A stretch of 64,000 nucleotides of DNA from Deltaproteobacteria bacterium HGW-Deltaproteobacteria-15 (GTDB lineage Bacteria; Desulfobacterota; DSM-4660; Desulfatiglandales; HGW-15), in contig PHBH01000002.1 in assembly GCA_002840535.1 (NCBI GenBank), positions 62,001 to 126,000 of the forward strand. The letters are read 5' to 3'. The notes beneath the pieces are model-generated. The model made no database searches. It saw only the letters and a list, made by a program, of their open reading frames with translations, and was not told the origin of the DNA. Shown piece by piece: positions 45,455 through 53,172 of the stretch. Numbering within the stretch: position 1 is the stretch's first letter; each line of letters opens with the position of its first letter. The translations under genes were made by a program, and so were the position numbers.

Positions 45455-45539
45455 CCTGATGATTCCTTGAAAGGACCCCTGCCTGGACCGGGCGGAGCGG
45501 CCACCACTGATCCGTACAGGGGTTCGGATGCGCAGGGGA

Positions 45540-46550
45540 TCACTTGGTCAACAGTTTCCTCAATTTGGGGGTAATCTCCGGAAACCGCTTCTGCTGCAAT
45601 TCCCAGAGCCCATTGTGGGCAGCGCCGACATATTTCTTGGCATCTTCAGGAGAAAATTGAATGAGCTGAAGATTCTTCTTTTCGACCATCCAGCGCAGGT
45701 CCCCTTCCTCTTTCTCGTCCGCCTTGACCGACATTTCCTTTTCCGCTTCGATAAAGGTCTTCACTAGAAGATCCTGCAGGTGTTTAGGAAGACTGTCGAA
45801 GCTTTTCAGGTTCATGAAAACGCGTGAGGAATTGTTGTAGATGGGATGATCGATCAGGTATTTGACCACCTCATACATGGAATAATACCTGTAACCCGAA
45901 GCGGGCTGGGCCTGGAGTCCATCCACCACGCCCCGCTCCAGTGCCGAATAGGCATCGTCAAGATTGATGGGGGTGTACGCGCATCCCCACGCCAGTGCGG
46001 GAGCCTGCGCAGCGGTGGTGCCGCCGATGCTGAACCCCTTCAGGTCTTCGGGCTTCTGCACCTTTTTGTTCCTGAGCGCGGTATAGAAAAAGCCCTTTTT
46101 CAGGAGTATGGTCCGGCCCATGTAGTAGAGGCCGCCGTTCTTGTACATCTCCTGGAGGAAATCGTGGGCCCCACCGGGTTTTCTCTCTTCCTCGAGTGTC
46201 AGCTCGGTGAGTATGTCCGCCTGGACGCCTTTGACGATGGGCTCGATGGCTCCGCAAAAAGTATATCCGATGTCTACGGCGCCGCTCTGCACGGCCTTGG
46301 GAATGTCGAAGGGTGGGAATGTCTCAGGACCGCCTCGAAATGCGATGACGAGCTCTCCCTTGGCCCTTTCATTCACCCTGTCGATGAAACGACTCTGAAC
46401 CAACTGGTAGAGATAATTGCTTTTCGCTACGAAAGACACCCAGTTGAGCTTGATCGGTTTTTTCTCCTCCGCGAAGACCGAATGTATATGGAGAAACAAA
46501 ACCGCGAAACACAAAAGCGCCATGAACAAGACTCGTCTTTTTGCAGCCAT
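45540..46550 (-). CDS. dctP: TRAP transporter substrate-binding protein (DctP)
   Basis: The 336-residue protein has a Sec signal peptide (RRVLFMALLCFAVLFLHIHSVFA) and the DctP fold. Motifs include GGPETFPPFDIPKAVQSGAV, DLKGFSIGGTTAAQAPALAW and LERGVVDGLQAQPASGYRY. The usual conserved Arg of carboxylate-binding DctP proteins is not obvious from reading alone, so the ligand cannot be named. It follows grdB by 104 bases. Confidence 0.92.
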   Translation of the reverse strand: MAAKRRVLFMALLCFAVLFLHIHSVFAEEKKPIKLNWVSFVAKSNYLYQLVQSRFIDRVNERAKGELVIAFRGGPETFPPFDIPKAVQSGAVDIGYTFCGAIEPIVKGVQADILTELTLEEERKPGGAHDFLQEMYKNGGLYYMGRTILLKKGFFYTALRNKKVQKPEDLKGFSIGGTTAAQAPALAWGCAYTPINLDDAYSALERGVVDGLQAQPASGYRYYSMYEVVKYLIDHPIYNNSSRVFMNLKSFDSLPKHLQDLLVKTFIEAEKEMSVKADEKEEGDLRWMVEKKNLQLIQFSPEDAKKYVGAAHNGLWELQQKRFPEITPKLRKLLTK

Positions 46551-46654
46551 TCCAGCCTCCTTTGCCTAGGGCAAAAAAAATAGGGGTTTGTGGAAAAAAG
46601 CCCACTCAAAATGACGCCGTGCCTGCTTATGGAAGGAAGTCGGCACCGGAAAAA

Positions 46655-47959
46655 TCACTGTTCGAAAAGGGTCTGCTCTTTCACATCCTTCTGCAAAGCT
46701 TCGAGGGCCTTTCTCAGAATGGTCCGTCGCAGTTCTTTCTCATCCTTCGGTTCAAGGTCCGCATTGCCCAGGGGATTTACGATCTTGCTGCCCGCTACGA
46801 TCCGGTTGGATCCAACCATCAATGCAACAGGAACGATGGAACATACGTGGGCTGTCGGGATGCCTGCCCGCTCCAGCTCTTTGACGAGCGTTGCGCCGCA
46901 ACGCGTGCTGGTGCCTCAGGTGGATGTCAGGATCACACCCGATATGCCCTTCGCTATGAGTTCCTCGGCTATTTTTCTTCCGATCCCGCTCATGGTCTCC
47001 ACGATGTTCGCAACGCCGGTAGTCGTATAGAACTCCTGGTGGAGACTCCCTATTGCGCCTTCCTTCTCGAACTCCCTCATGACGTCGACCGGCACGAGCC
47101 GGTTGGGGTCCTGCTTGACGAAGACCGAATCATACCCCACATGGCTGACCTCATAATCCCCAGGTGTGAGGGACTCCATTCCCTTGAAGGAGTATTTTCC
47201 GAAACGGGTGGCAGTCCTCGACTCGATCCGGTCGGGATTTCCCCTGGGAACCAGCCCTCCATCGGTGACAAGCGCGATCTTAGCCCTGGCAATATCCTTG
47301 ACGGCCGAAGCAGGAGTCACACGGTCGTACATGGGACGAGGGACCTCGGTTTCAAAGGGCTGCCCCTGAATCTTCTTCAGCAGCATGGAAACCACCCTCT
47401 CCGCCCCTGTCTGTTCGGATATCTCGTTCGCGAGCCACCCCCGTGGGAAGTACCCCTCCTCTGCAGGTCTGCCGATCCTTTCTTTTGCGGAAAGTTTCAG
47501 AGAAAGATTCACGATTTTTCTCACGGCATCCGTCATCCCCTTGACCGAGTCTTCGGTCGAAATGATGTAAACGGCGTTTCTGTAAAGATCCAGCCCCGGG
47601 TTCTCCTCGTGCATCCCGGTGACCGCCGGGATGGAGAGCTGAGCGATCGCAGCCTTACATACTCCTCCGCAGGCGATCCCGTAACGACCGGCGTTGAAGG
47701 CGGGACCCGCGATCACGAGGTCGGGGTGGAATTCACGAAGGAGGCTTATTACTTCCGCAGACGCCTTTTCAATGTTTTCAGCGAAGTAATTATCGCCGCA
47801 GGTGACGGTGACCACCACCTTCCCTCGGGTCCCGAGAGCGGCCTCGATGGCACGGCCCGGACCCACAGCCCCTTCGTGGATTTCAGGTCCCGCCTCCGCC
47901 TTCTCCTCGCCGCCTATTCCGCCGAAAAACTGATTGAGATAATGGGCCACTCTCAGCAT
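46655..47959 (-). CDS. grdB: GrdB, selenoprotein subunit of component B
   Basis: Reading through the TGA at 46918-46916 gives 434 residues, the normal GrdB size, with Sec348 in ILTST-Sec-GTSTRCG. The start MLRVAHYLNQFFGGIGGEEK matches the GrdB N-terminus and AGGGAGG-like SD (AGGGAGG) precedes it. GrdB forms component B with GrdE and cleaves the substrate C-N (or related) bond, passing a carboxymethyl group to its Sec. The region GHITPxGNPD-like GGLVPRGNPDRIESRTATR is also present. The substrate here is unknown. Confidence 0.93.
46888..46918 (-). promoter_or_regulatory. Sec UGA codon and SECIS-like hairpin of grdB
   Basis: The UGA (46918-46916) is followed after 11 bases by GCGTTGC-GGC-GCAACGC (46904-46888), a perfect 7-bp stem with a GGN loop. 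It is similar in spacing and loop to the hairpin of the MerR-GrdB gene, though the stem sequence differs. Confidence 0.8.
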
Positions 47960-48014
47960 CTTGAACCTCCCTTTCTCAGGCCGCCTGATCAAACGAATTC
48001 CGGATTTAACGGCA

Positions 48015-49307
48015 CTAATACCTGACCGCCGTCCATTTGGTGCTCCCGAACTGGCACAATGCACCGTAGATGGAACTGAGGGATTGTGTGACCTCCCCTT
48101 CAAGAGACGATCCGCCCCACACGACTCCGTCGCTGCCGATGACCCGTTCCACCGGGGGCAGAACCAGATTCGAGAAGGGAAATCCCATGCTGACGATGGC
48201 ATCCACTTCCGGCATGCTGAATATGGTCGATGCGCCGAATCTGGCGTCTTTGAAATCCGCGCCCATGTGGAGCATTGCGATGGCTGTTCTGATGCCCAAC
48301 TGTTCACACCTCTGGGCTGTGCGCGCCATTGCCAGTTCCGGGGCGCCTCCACCTGTTTTCGTCAGGACCGCTCCGTCGGCGCCGAGCACCCATTTTGCCA
48401 GGCTGGCGGCTATATTGGCCATCCTGTCGAAGTCGAAGACATTGTTCGGGGCGATCGTAGCGATTACCCCTGCAAAACACAGCTCTTTCCCGTGTCTTCT
48501 ATACAGCTCCTGAATGATGGGATGGTTCTGGAACCGGTAGGTCTGCACATTCAGGCCCGGCAATGCGGACGTGACGGCGCCGTCCAGTATCTGGTTGGGG
48601 TGCAGAATGGTGGGCAAAATCCCCCCGGCCTGGACGCCGAACAGTGTAGGCTCTGCCGGTATGGGCTCATACTGAAGGCTCAGGACCTGCGGGATGTAGA
48701 CGACCTTGGGCAATTCTTCCATCCCTCTCGCGACTTCGGTGAGTGGAGGCAGGTCGTAACTCTCCACCTCGTCCGCTTTCAAATCCCTTCCCGCCCAGGC
48801 CAGATAAGCAGCGGCTTTGAGCCCTGCGAGTTTCAGCCCGGCCTGGAACTGCGGAATGGTTACGCCTTTCTTCGGCTTGGGAAGCAGAACAACGTTGAAG
48901 GTCTTGCCGTACGTGCTCACTTCGCTCGCCGGGCCGGACATGTCAATAAGGTGGTCGCGAGGATCCATGCTTGCCGTGTCGCCACCCTTTCGATCATCGA
49001 TCAGCACGACTGCCGCTCCTCGGAGCACGCATGTCTTGCCTTCACCGGTGTTTTGGTGTTTCCCCGAGTAGCCGAAAGTACCGTCGCCTCCCATCTTGCC
49101 CCGGGGTTCGATCACATCGGCAACCTGAATGATCCGGCATCTCTCTCCGGGCCGGGCAATCTCGATTTCGACGCGTTCGAATCTTTTGTCGATTTCCAGG
49201 AGTGCCCGGAGTTCGTCCCGGTTGATGGTCAGGACACCGTCTTGGATCAGCGTCCTTTCGCCGAAGCGGATGTCCTTGATCGTGATGATGTGAAGGTCGA
49301 GTTTCAT
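48015..49307 (-). CDS. grdE: GrdE-like component B proprotein
   Basis: The 430-residue protein matches GrdE in length and motifs: the start MKLDLHIITIKDIRFGERTL, IEIARPGERCRI, MSGPASEVSTYGKTFNVVLL and FQNHPIIQELYRRHGKEL. GrdE-type proproteins are cleaved at a Cys that becomes a pyruvoyl group binding the substrate amine. In the expected region (residues 242-257, DGAVTSALPGLNVQTY) no Cys is seen. It is the first gene of the leftward grd operon, with AAGGAAGGAG upstream of the ATG. The substrate is unknown. Confidence 0.9.
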   Translation of the reverse strand: MKLDLHIITIKDIRFGERTLIQDGVLTINRDELRALLEIDKRFERVEIEIARPGERCRIIQVADVIEPRGKMGGDGTFGYSGKHQNTGEGKTCVLRGAAVVLIDDRKGGDTASMDPRDHLIDMSGPASEVSTYGKTFNVVLLPKPKKGVTIPQFQAGLKLAGLKAAAYLAWAGRDLKADEVESYDLPPLTEVARGMEELPKVVYIPQVLSLQYEPIPAEPTLFGVQAGGILPTILHPNQILDGAVTSALPGLNVQTYRFQNHPIIQELYRRHGKELCFAGVIATIAPNNVFDFDRMANIAASLAKWVLGADGAVLTKTGGGAPELAMARTAQRCEQLGIRTAIAMLHMGADFKDARFGASTIFSMPEVDAIVSMGFPFSNLVLPPVERVIGSDGVVWGGSSLEGEVTQSLSSIYGALCQFGSTKWTAVRY

Positions 49308-49429
49308 GATGACCGCTCCTTCCTTTGAGTCTGTAATGCTCCGAGATTTGAATTGCTCTTTTTTTGTTCCTCCAAGGGATGGATGGGTCGGGGCTGGATG
49401 TCTGCAAACTGGGAACCGGGAATGAAGCG

Positions 49430-49457
49430 ATTATATATTGACATTAAATACTGTCAA
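49430..49457 (-). promoter_or_regulatory. Promoter of the grdE operon, overlapped by a dyad
   Basis: On the minus strand TTGACA (49457-49452) and TATAAT (49435-49430) are separated by 16 bases, a near-consensus sigma-70 promoter about 125 bases upstream of grdE. The 20-bp dyad TTGACATTAAATACTGTCAA (plus-strand reading, 49438-49457) covers the -35 element and the spacer. Confidence 0.75.
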
Positions 49458-49589
49458 CGAAAATTTTAAAGAAAAGATGGGCAGGTCAAAGATGCATGTG
49501 AGTCTCCACCCGCAGAGCCCCGCTTCACGGGACAGGGCGCGCAGCCTCAGGTAACCCCATGAAAGGGGGTTCACAGCTGTGCAACCAAT

Positions 49590-49624
49590 AAATTCGAAAT
49601 CCGAAGCACGAAATCCGAAACAAA
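49590..49624. repeat. 35-bp dispersed repeat (copy 2)
   Basis: One base different from the copy at 23039-23073; here it is intergenic. Confidence 0.85.
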
Positions 49625-49734
49625 TTCAAATGACCCGAACAGCCGTACTTGCACCTTTCAGGTATCTTCGTTTCTGTCATTTGAAAATTCGAATTTGAAC
49701 CGAAATAGCGAGCGCACTCTCCGCGCTTCGCTTG

Positions 49735-49860
49735 GAGCTTGCTGCGGGGTTAGCGAGCGAATCCAAACCAGATAGAAATTCCTCGTGAGGTGGAAGATTC
49801 CCTGCAGCTTGTTGTAGCGAAGCGGAAATCCCGCTAGCGGGGCTGCAGGGAGCTTCAATT
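49735..49860 (-). repeat. Dispersed ~110-bp intergenic repeat, copy 2
   Basis: Reverse complement aligns with 2171-2290, sharing ATTGAAGCTCCCTG, GGAATCTTC, TTTGGATTCGC and CCCCGCAG in order. Confidence 0.55.
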
Positions 49861-50018
49861 CCTTTGTTTCGAATTTCGATATTCGAGATTCGGATTTTCA
49901 GGCCATGATTTCATACCGGATCGGTAGAACCTCTCCGGGTCCTCCACCAGAGATAGGGTTTAATGAGATCTAACCGACTGCGCTTTCCGTGGGTCTCCTC
50001 AAAACTATTTCATTTACC

Positions 50019-50038
50019 TTGACACTATTTGGTGTTAA
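50019..50038. promoter_or_regulatory. 20-bp dyad upstream of the MerR-GrdB gene
   Basis: TTGACACTATTTGGTGTTAA shares 14 of 20 positions, including both arms, with the dyad in the grdE promoter. It includes a TTGACA that could be a -35 element; no good -10 follows at standard spacing, as expected if activation is needed. It is the best candidate operator for the MerR-type domain. Confidence 0.55.
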
Positions 50039-50095
50039 TAAAAACAGAACTCAGCCCGGCAAGTCTGCCCCTCGAGCACTTATAAGAGTTTCCCG

Positions 50096-51463
50096 ATGAA
50101 GTCACATACAAGAGACCCGCGAATGAAGAAAAGAATGGACAAGAATCCGGACGCCAATCCACAGCGGATCGGAATAATGTTGCCAAGGGAGTTTCTGAAG
50201 GATCTGGAGAAAGATAAAAAATTCACTCTGGAGCAAATGCTCATGGAAGCGACTCGGTGGATACCCTCTTTCGCCTCCAAGCAGCAGCGCTACAAGGTTT
50301 CCGATGAAGTGAATGAAAGGACTGTTCGATTCTACATCGGCAGAGGACTCATCGACAAGCCCATTGGGCGGGAGGGCAGGAAGGCCATCTTCTCCTACAA
50401 GCACGTTCTTCAGCTCTTGACCGTGAAATTCCTCCAGTCCAACTATATCCCGCTCAAGAAAATCGCCGACATCATGGCGGGATTCAAGTCCGCTGATCTT
50501 TTATCCCTCCTTTTGGGTGAACGTCCGTTGCCTCTGGCCCTCCCTGGTCTCGTTTGGAACCCCGATTCTCCTGCCGCTTCAGAGCTCGGCCATGGAAGAC
50601 GCAAGCGATTTCAGATCCATGAAAAGCTTGAACTGCGCGTGGATGAGGGGTTCGACATTCTGGGAGAGGATGTGGACGTGAAGAAGATCTTCACCAGAAT
50701 CATGCAAGTCCTTGCCGGCACGTCAACAGGCCGTCGAAGCGCTCAAGATCCGATGATCCGGTACGCTTGTTTTGACGATCTGGATTGGGACGATGCCAGC
50801 CCCGCGCACCCCCTGAGAGATCGGAGAGAGGCCGTTGTCGCCCTGGTTACTGAAGGAGGACTTGTCCCCAGGGGCAATCCTGACAAGCTGGAACCGGCAA
50901 GGGCATCCCGCTTTCTTCGCTACAGCATCGAGAATATCGAAGATCTCAAATCCGGGGAATTCGAGTCCATCGATCGCGGGTGGGACAGAAAGTATGTCAA
51001 CGACGATCCTGACCGCCTCCTGCCCCTCGATGTTATGAGAGACCTGGAAAAGGAACATGGATTCTCGAGGCTCCACCCTTACTATTACACCACAACGGGC
51101 GCCGGCACCCCTGCGGATGTCGCCAGGAAGATCGGGAAGGAATTGGCCGCGGAGCTTAAAACACAGGGTGTCTCAGCCGTCCTCCTGACATCCACCTGAG
51201 GGATCGGCACTCGCTGTGGTACAGCGATAAGCAAAGAGATCGAGTCTGCCGGAATCCCCGTCGCACTGATATCGCCCCTTGTGCCGACCGCCCTGTTCTG
51301 CGGCGCATACCGGATTGTCCCGGGCTATGCAATCGTGCATCCCCTCGGAAACCCCTCTCTGTCCCCGCAGAGGGAGAAGGAAATGAGGCGAAGAATCGTG
51401 ACCACCGCCCTCGAGTCAATGGAGATCGAGGTTACCGGCGGCCGAGTCTTCAATTGGAGCTGA
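50096..51463 (+). CDS. MerR-type HTH domain fused to the Sec half of GrdB
   Basis: Reading through the TGA at 51197-51199 gives 455 residues. Residues about 62-130 form a MerR-like HTH (YKVSDEVNERTVRFYIGRGL, then SYKHVLQLLTVKFLQSNYIP). A linker follows to about 240. Residues 242-455 correspond to GrdB 223-434: ALVTEGGLVPRGNPDKLEPA, DRLLPLDVMRDLEKEH, YYYTTTG, VLLTST-Sec368-GIGTRCG and HPLGNPSLS. The usual first half of GrdB is absent. It may be a regulator that senses substrate or redox state, or a component-B subunit with a DNA-binding head. It heads the rightward operon with the GrdE-like gene 27 bases on. An alternative ATG lies at 50123. Confidence 0.85.
51197..51227 (+). promoter_or_regulatory. 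Sec UGA codon and SECIS-like hairpin of the MerR-GrdB gene
   Basis: The UGA is followed after 11 bases by TCGCTGT-GGT-ACAGCGA (51211-51227), again a perfect 7-bp stem with a GGN loop and the same spacing as in grdB. Confidence 0.8.
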
Positions 51464-51490
51464 TTTGACCTCAAGCGCCGCGAGTGACTC

Positions 51491-53119
51491 ATGAGATTGG
51501 ACGTCCAGGAGTTCAAAGTTCAGAGGATCGAGTTCGGACGGTTCTCCTGTTTTCGAGACGGCCTCCTTTCCATTCGTAAACAAGAGCTGATAAACCTTAT
51601 CGCGGAAGACAACCGGATACATGGTGTGGATGTGGTGATCGTGAGCCCCGGGGAAAAGACCAGGATCGCCAATGTAAATGACATACTGGAACCGCGAATC
51701 AAGGGGGATGATTCGACCGGCTATTATCCGGGGATTTTGGCACGCTTGTTCAGGGCGGGCCAGGGAAGGACCTGGACCCTCAAAGGATGCGCCGTTATGG
51801 AAATCGGCTACAAACAGGGATTCTATGGCGGCATCGTGGACATGGTGGGAGAGGCGGCTTCCCTGACTCCTTACTCCAGGACTCATAATGTCTGCATTCT
51901 GGCAAAGCCTGCACCGGATATCGATCTTGCCGAGTACGGCCGCGCACTGAAACTGGCAGGGGCAAAGGTTTCGGTTTATCTGGCAAGGACCGCCTGGGAT
52001 TCGGATCCGGATGAGGCAAGGTCCTATGACCTCAAAATGGAGAGCAGGCGGCTCAGAAATTTGCCCAAAGTGGCATATTTATTCCAACTCCACAGTCACG
52101 GAAATTCCAGAGAGCCCTTCATTTACGGCGCCAACAGCAGGCAATACTACCCTACCATCCTCCACCCCAATGAAATCCTCGACGGCGCCATTGTATGCGG
52201 ACATTATGATCTGCCCATGTGCATGAAGAACACCACCTACTCGATCCTGAATCATCCGGTCATCCTGGATCTCTACGAAAGGCATGGAAAGGATTTGGAC
52301 TTCAGGGGAGTGGTAGTCGCGCCGGAGCCGACAACCATGGAGGAAATCCACCGCACGGCCATGATGGCTGCCGGTCTCATGAAGGATCAACTGGGCGCGG
52401 AGGGGGTCATCATTACCAAGGAGGGGGGCGGTCATGCCGACGTCGATCTGATGCGGAATTGCGAAGCCTGCGAAGATCTCGGAATAAAGACCGTGCTGAT
52501 GGATAATGAATGGCTCGGCCAGGACGGGTCAGGACACCTTTCGCTGTTGGATATGTCTGAAAAGGCGGATGCCATCGTCAGCGTGGGCAACGGTGACGAG
52601 ATCGTTGAGGCTGGACCTGTGGAAAAGGTGGTCGGCGGTGAGATCGTGGCCGACATAAAAGGAAATCTCATGGGCAGTATAGCTCTCCCTGTGCGCACCA
52701 TTCCCGGCGCTATCAGCCAGATCGGCTTGAGCCATATCACCGTCGAAGTGAGGGAATGGTCCATACCTGCCCTTGCGGGAATGACCCCGGGAGATTCCCG
52801 CGTCGACCTCTGCAAGCGTGCAAAGCATATTATCGAGACCGCAGGCGGTGCTGCGGGAACGGATCAGGACATGTCCCGGATGGTCCGTCTCCTTTCGAAG
52901 ATCTGTCAAAGCGATCCTATTGGGAAGCAGCTGGAAGAGGGGTATCTATCCAGGAAGATCAGAAAAAACGTGTTGAGCGATAAACGGGGATCTCAAAGGG
53001 CCATCGAACTCCTGCTCAGGAAGTTGGGAGGGAAAGAGTTCGATACCGATATCGAGTTTCCCGGAAAAAAGATCGTTGACCCCGGACTGACCATGGTGAT
53101 CCGGGATGTGGGCCGGTGA
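51491..53119 (+). CDS. GrdE-like protein with a GrdB-derived C-terminal extension
   Basis: The 542-residue protein is about 110 residues longer than GrdE. Residues 1-423 match the GrdE family (start MRLDVQEFKVQRIEFGRFSC; LNHPVILDLYERHGKDL). The cleavage region (231-250, DGAIVCGHYDLPMCMKNTTY) keeps two Cys, one before a KN.TY motif as recalled for GrdE. Residues 424-530 (SIPALAGMTPGDSRVDLCKR, then QLEEGYLSRKIR and RKLGGKEFDTDIEFP) resemble GrdB 109-207. That is the segment missing from the MerR-GrdB protein. It probably forms the catalytic partner of that protein. Confidence 0.85.
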   Translation: MRLDVQEFKVQRIEFGRFSCFRDGLLSIRKQELINLIAEDNRIHGVDVVIVSPGEKTRIANVNDILEPRIKGDDSTGYYPGILARLFRAGQGRTWTLKGCAVMEIGYKQGFYGGIVDMVGEAASLTPYSRTHNVCILAKPAPDIDLAEYGRALKLAGAKVSVYLARTAWDSDPDEARSYDLKMESRRLRNLPKVAYLFQLHSHGNSREPFIYGANSRQYYPTILHPNEILDGAIVCGHYDLPMCMKNTTYSILNHPVILDLYERHGKDLDFRGVVVAPEPTTMEEIHRTAMMAAGLMKDQLGAEGVIITKEGGGHADVDLMRNCEACEDLGIKTVLMDNEWLGQDGSGHLSLLDMSEKADAIVSVGNGDEIVEAGPVEKVVGGEIVADIKGNLMGSIALPVRTIPGAISQIGLSHITVEVREWSIPALAGMTPGDSRVDLCKRAKHIIETAGGAAGTDQDMSRMVRLLSKICQSDPIGKQLEEGYLSRKIRKNVLSDKRGSQRAIELLLRKLGGKEFDTDIEFPGKKIVDPGLTMVIRDVGR

Positions 53120-53172
53120 ACCGGGGCCGAAAGGAGAGGATGAAATATCCATTTCAAAAGGAGGGCAGTACC

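Larger units (their letters stand above)
49308..50095. other. Divergent intergenic region between the two grd operons
   Basis: It holds the leftward promoter at 49430-49457, a 35-bp dispersed repeat (49590), a second copy of the ~110-bp repeat (49735-49860) and the rightward dyad at 50019-50038. No gene is supported. Confidence 0.75.

Noticed and set aside
46541-48025. 494-codon plus-strand frame
   Set aside because: Antisense to grdB, whose own translation matches the family throughout.
46916-48352. 478-codon minus-strand frame ending at the grdB TGA
   Set aside because: Its upstream third overlaps grdE out of frame, and the real start is ATG 47959 with AGGGAGG; the TGA is a Sec codon, not the end.
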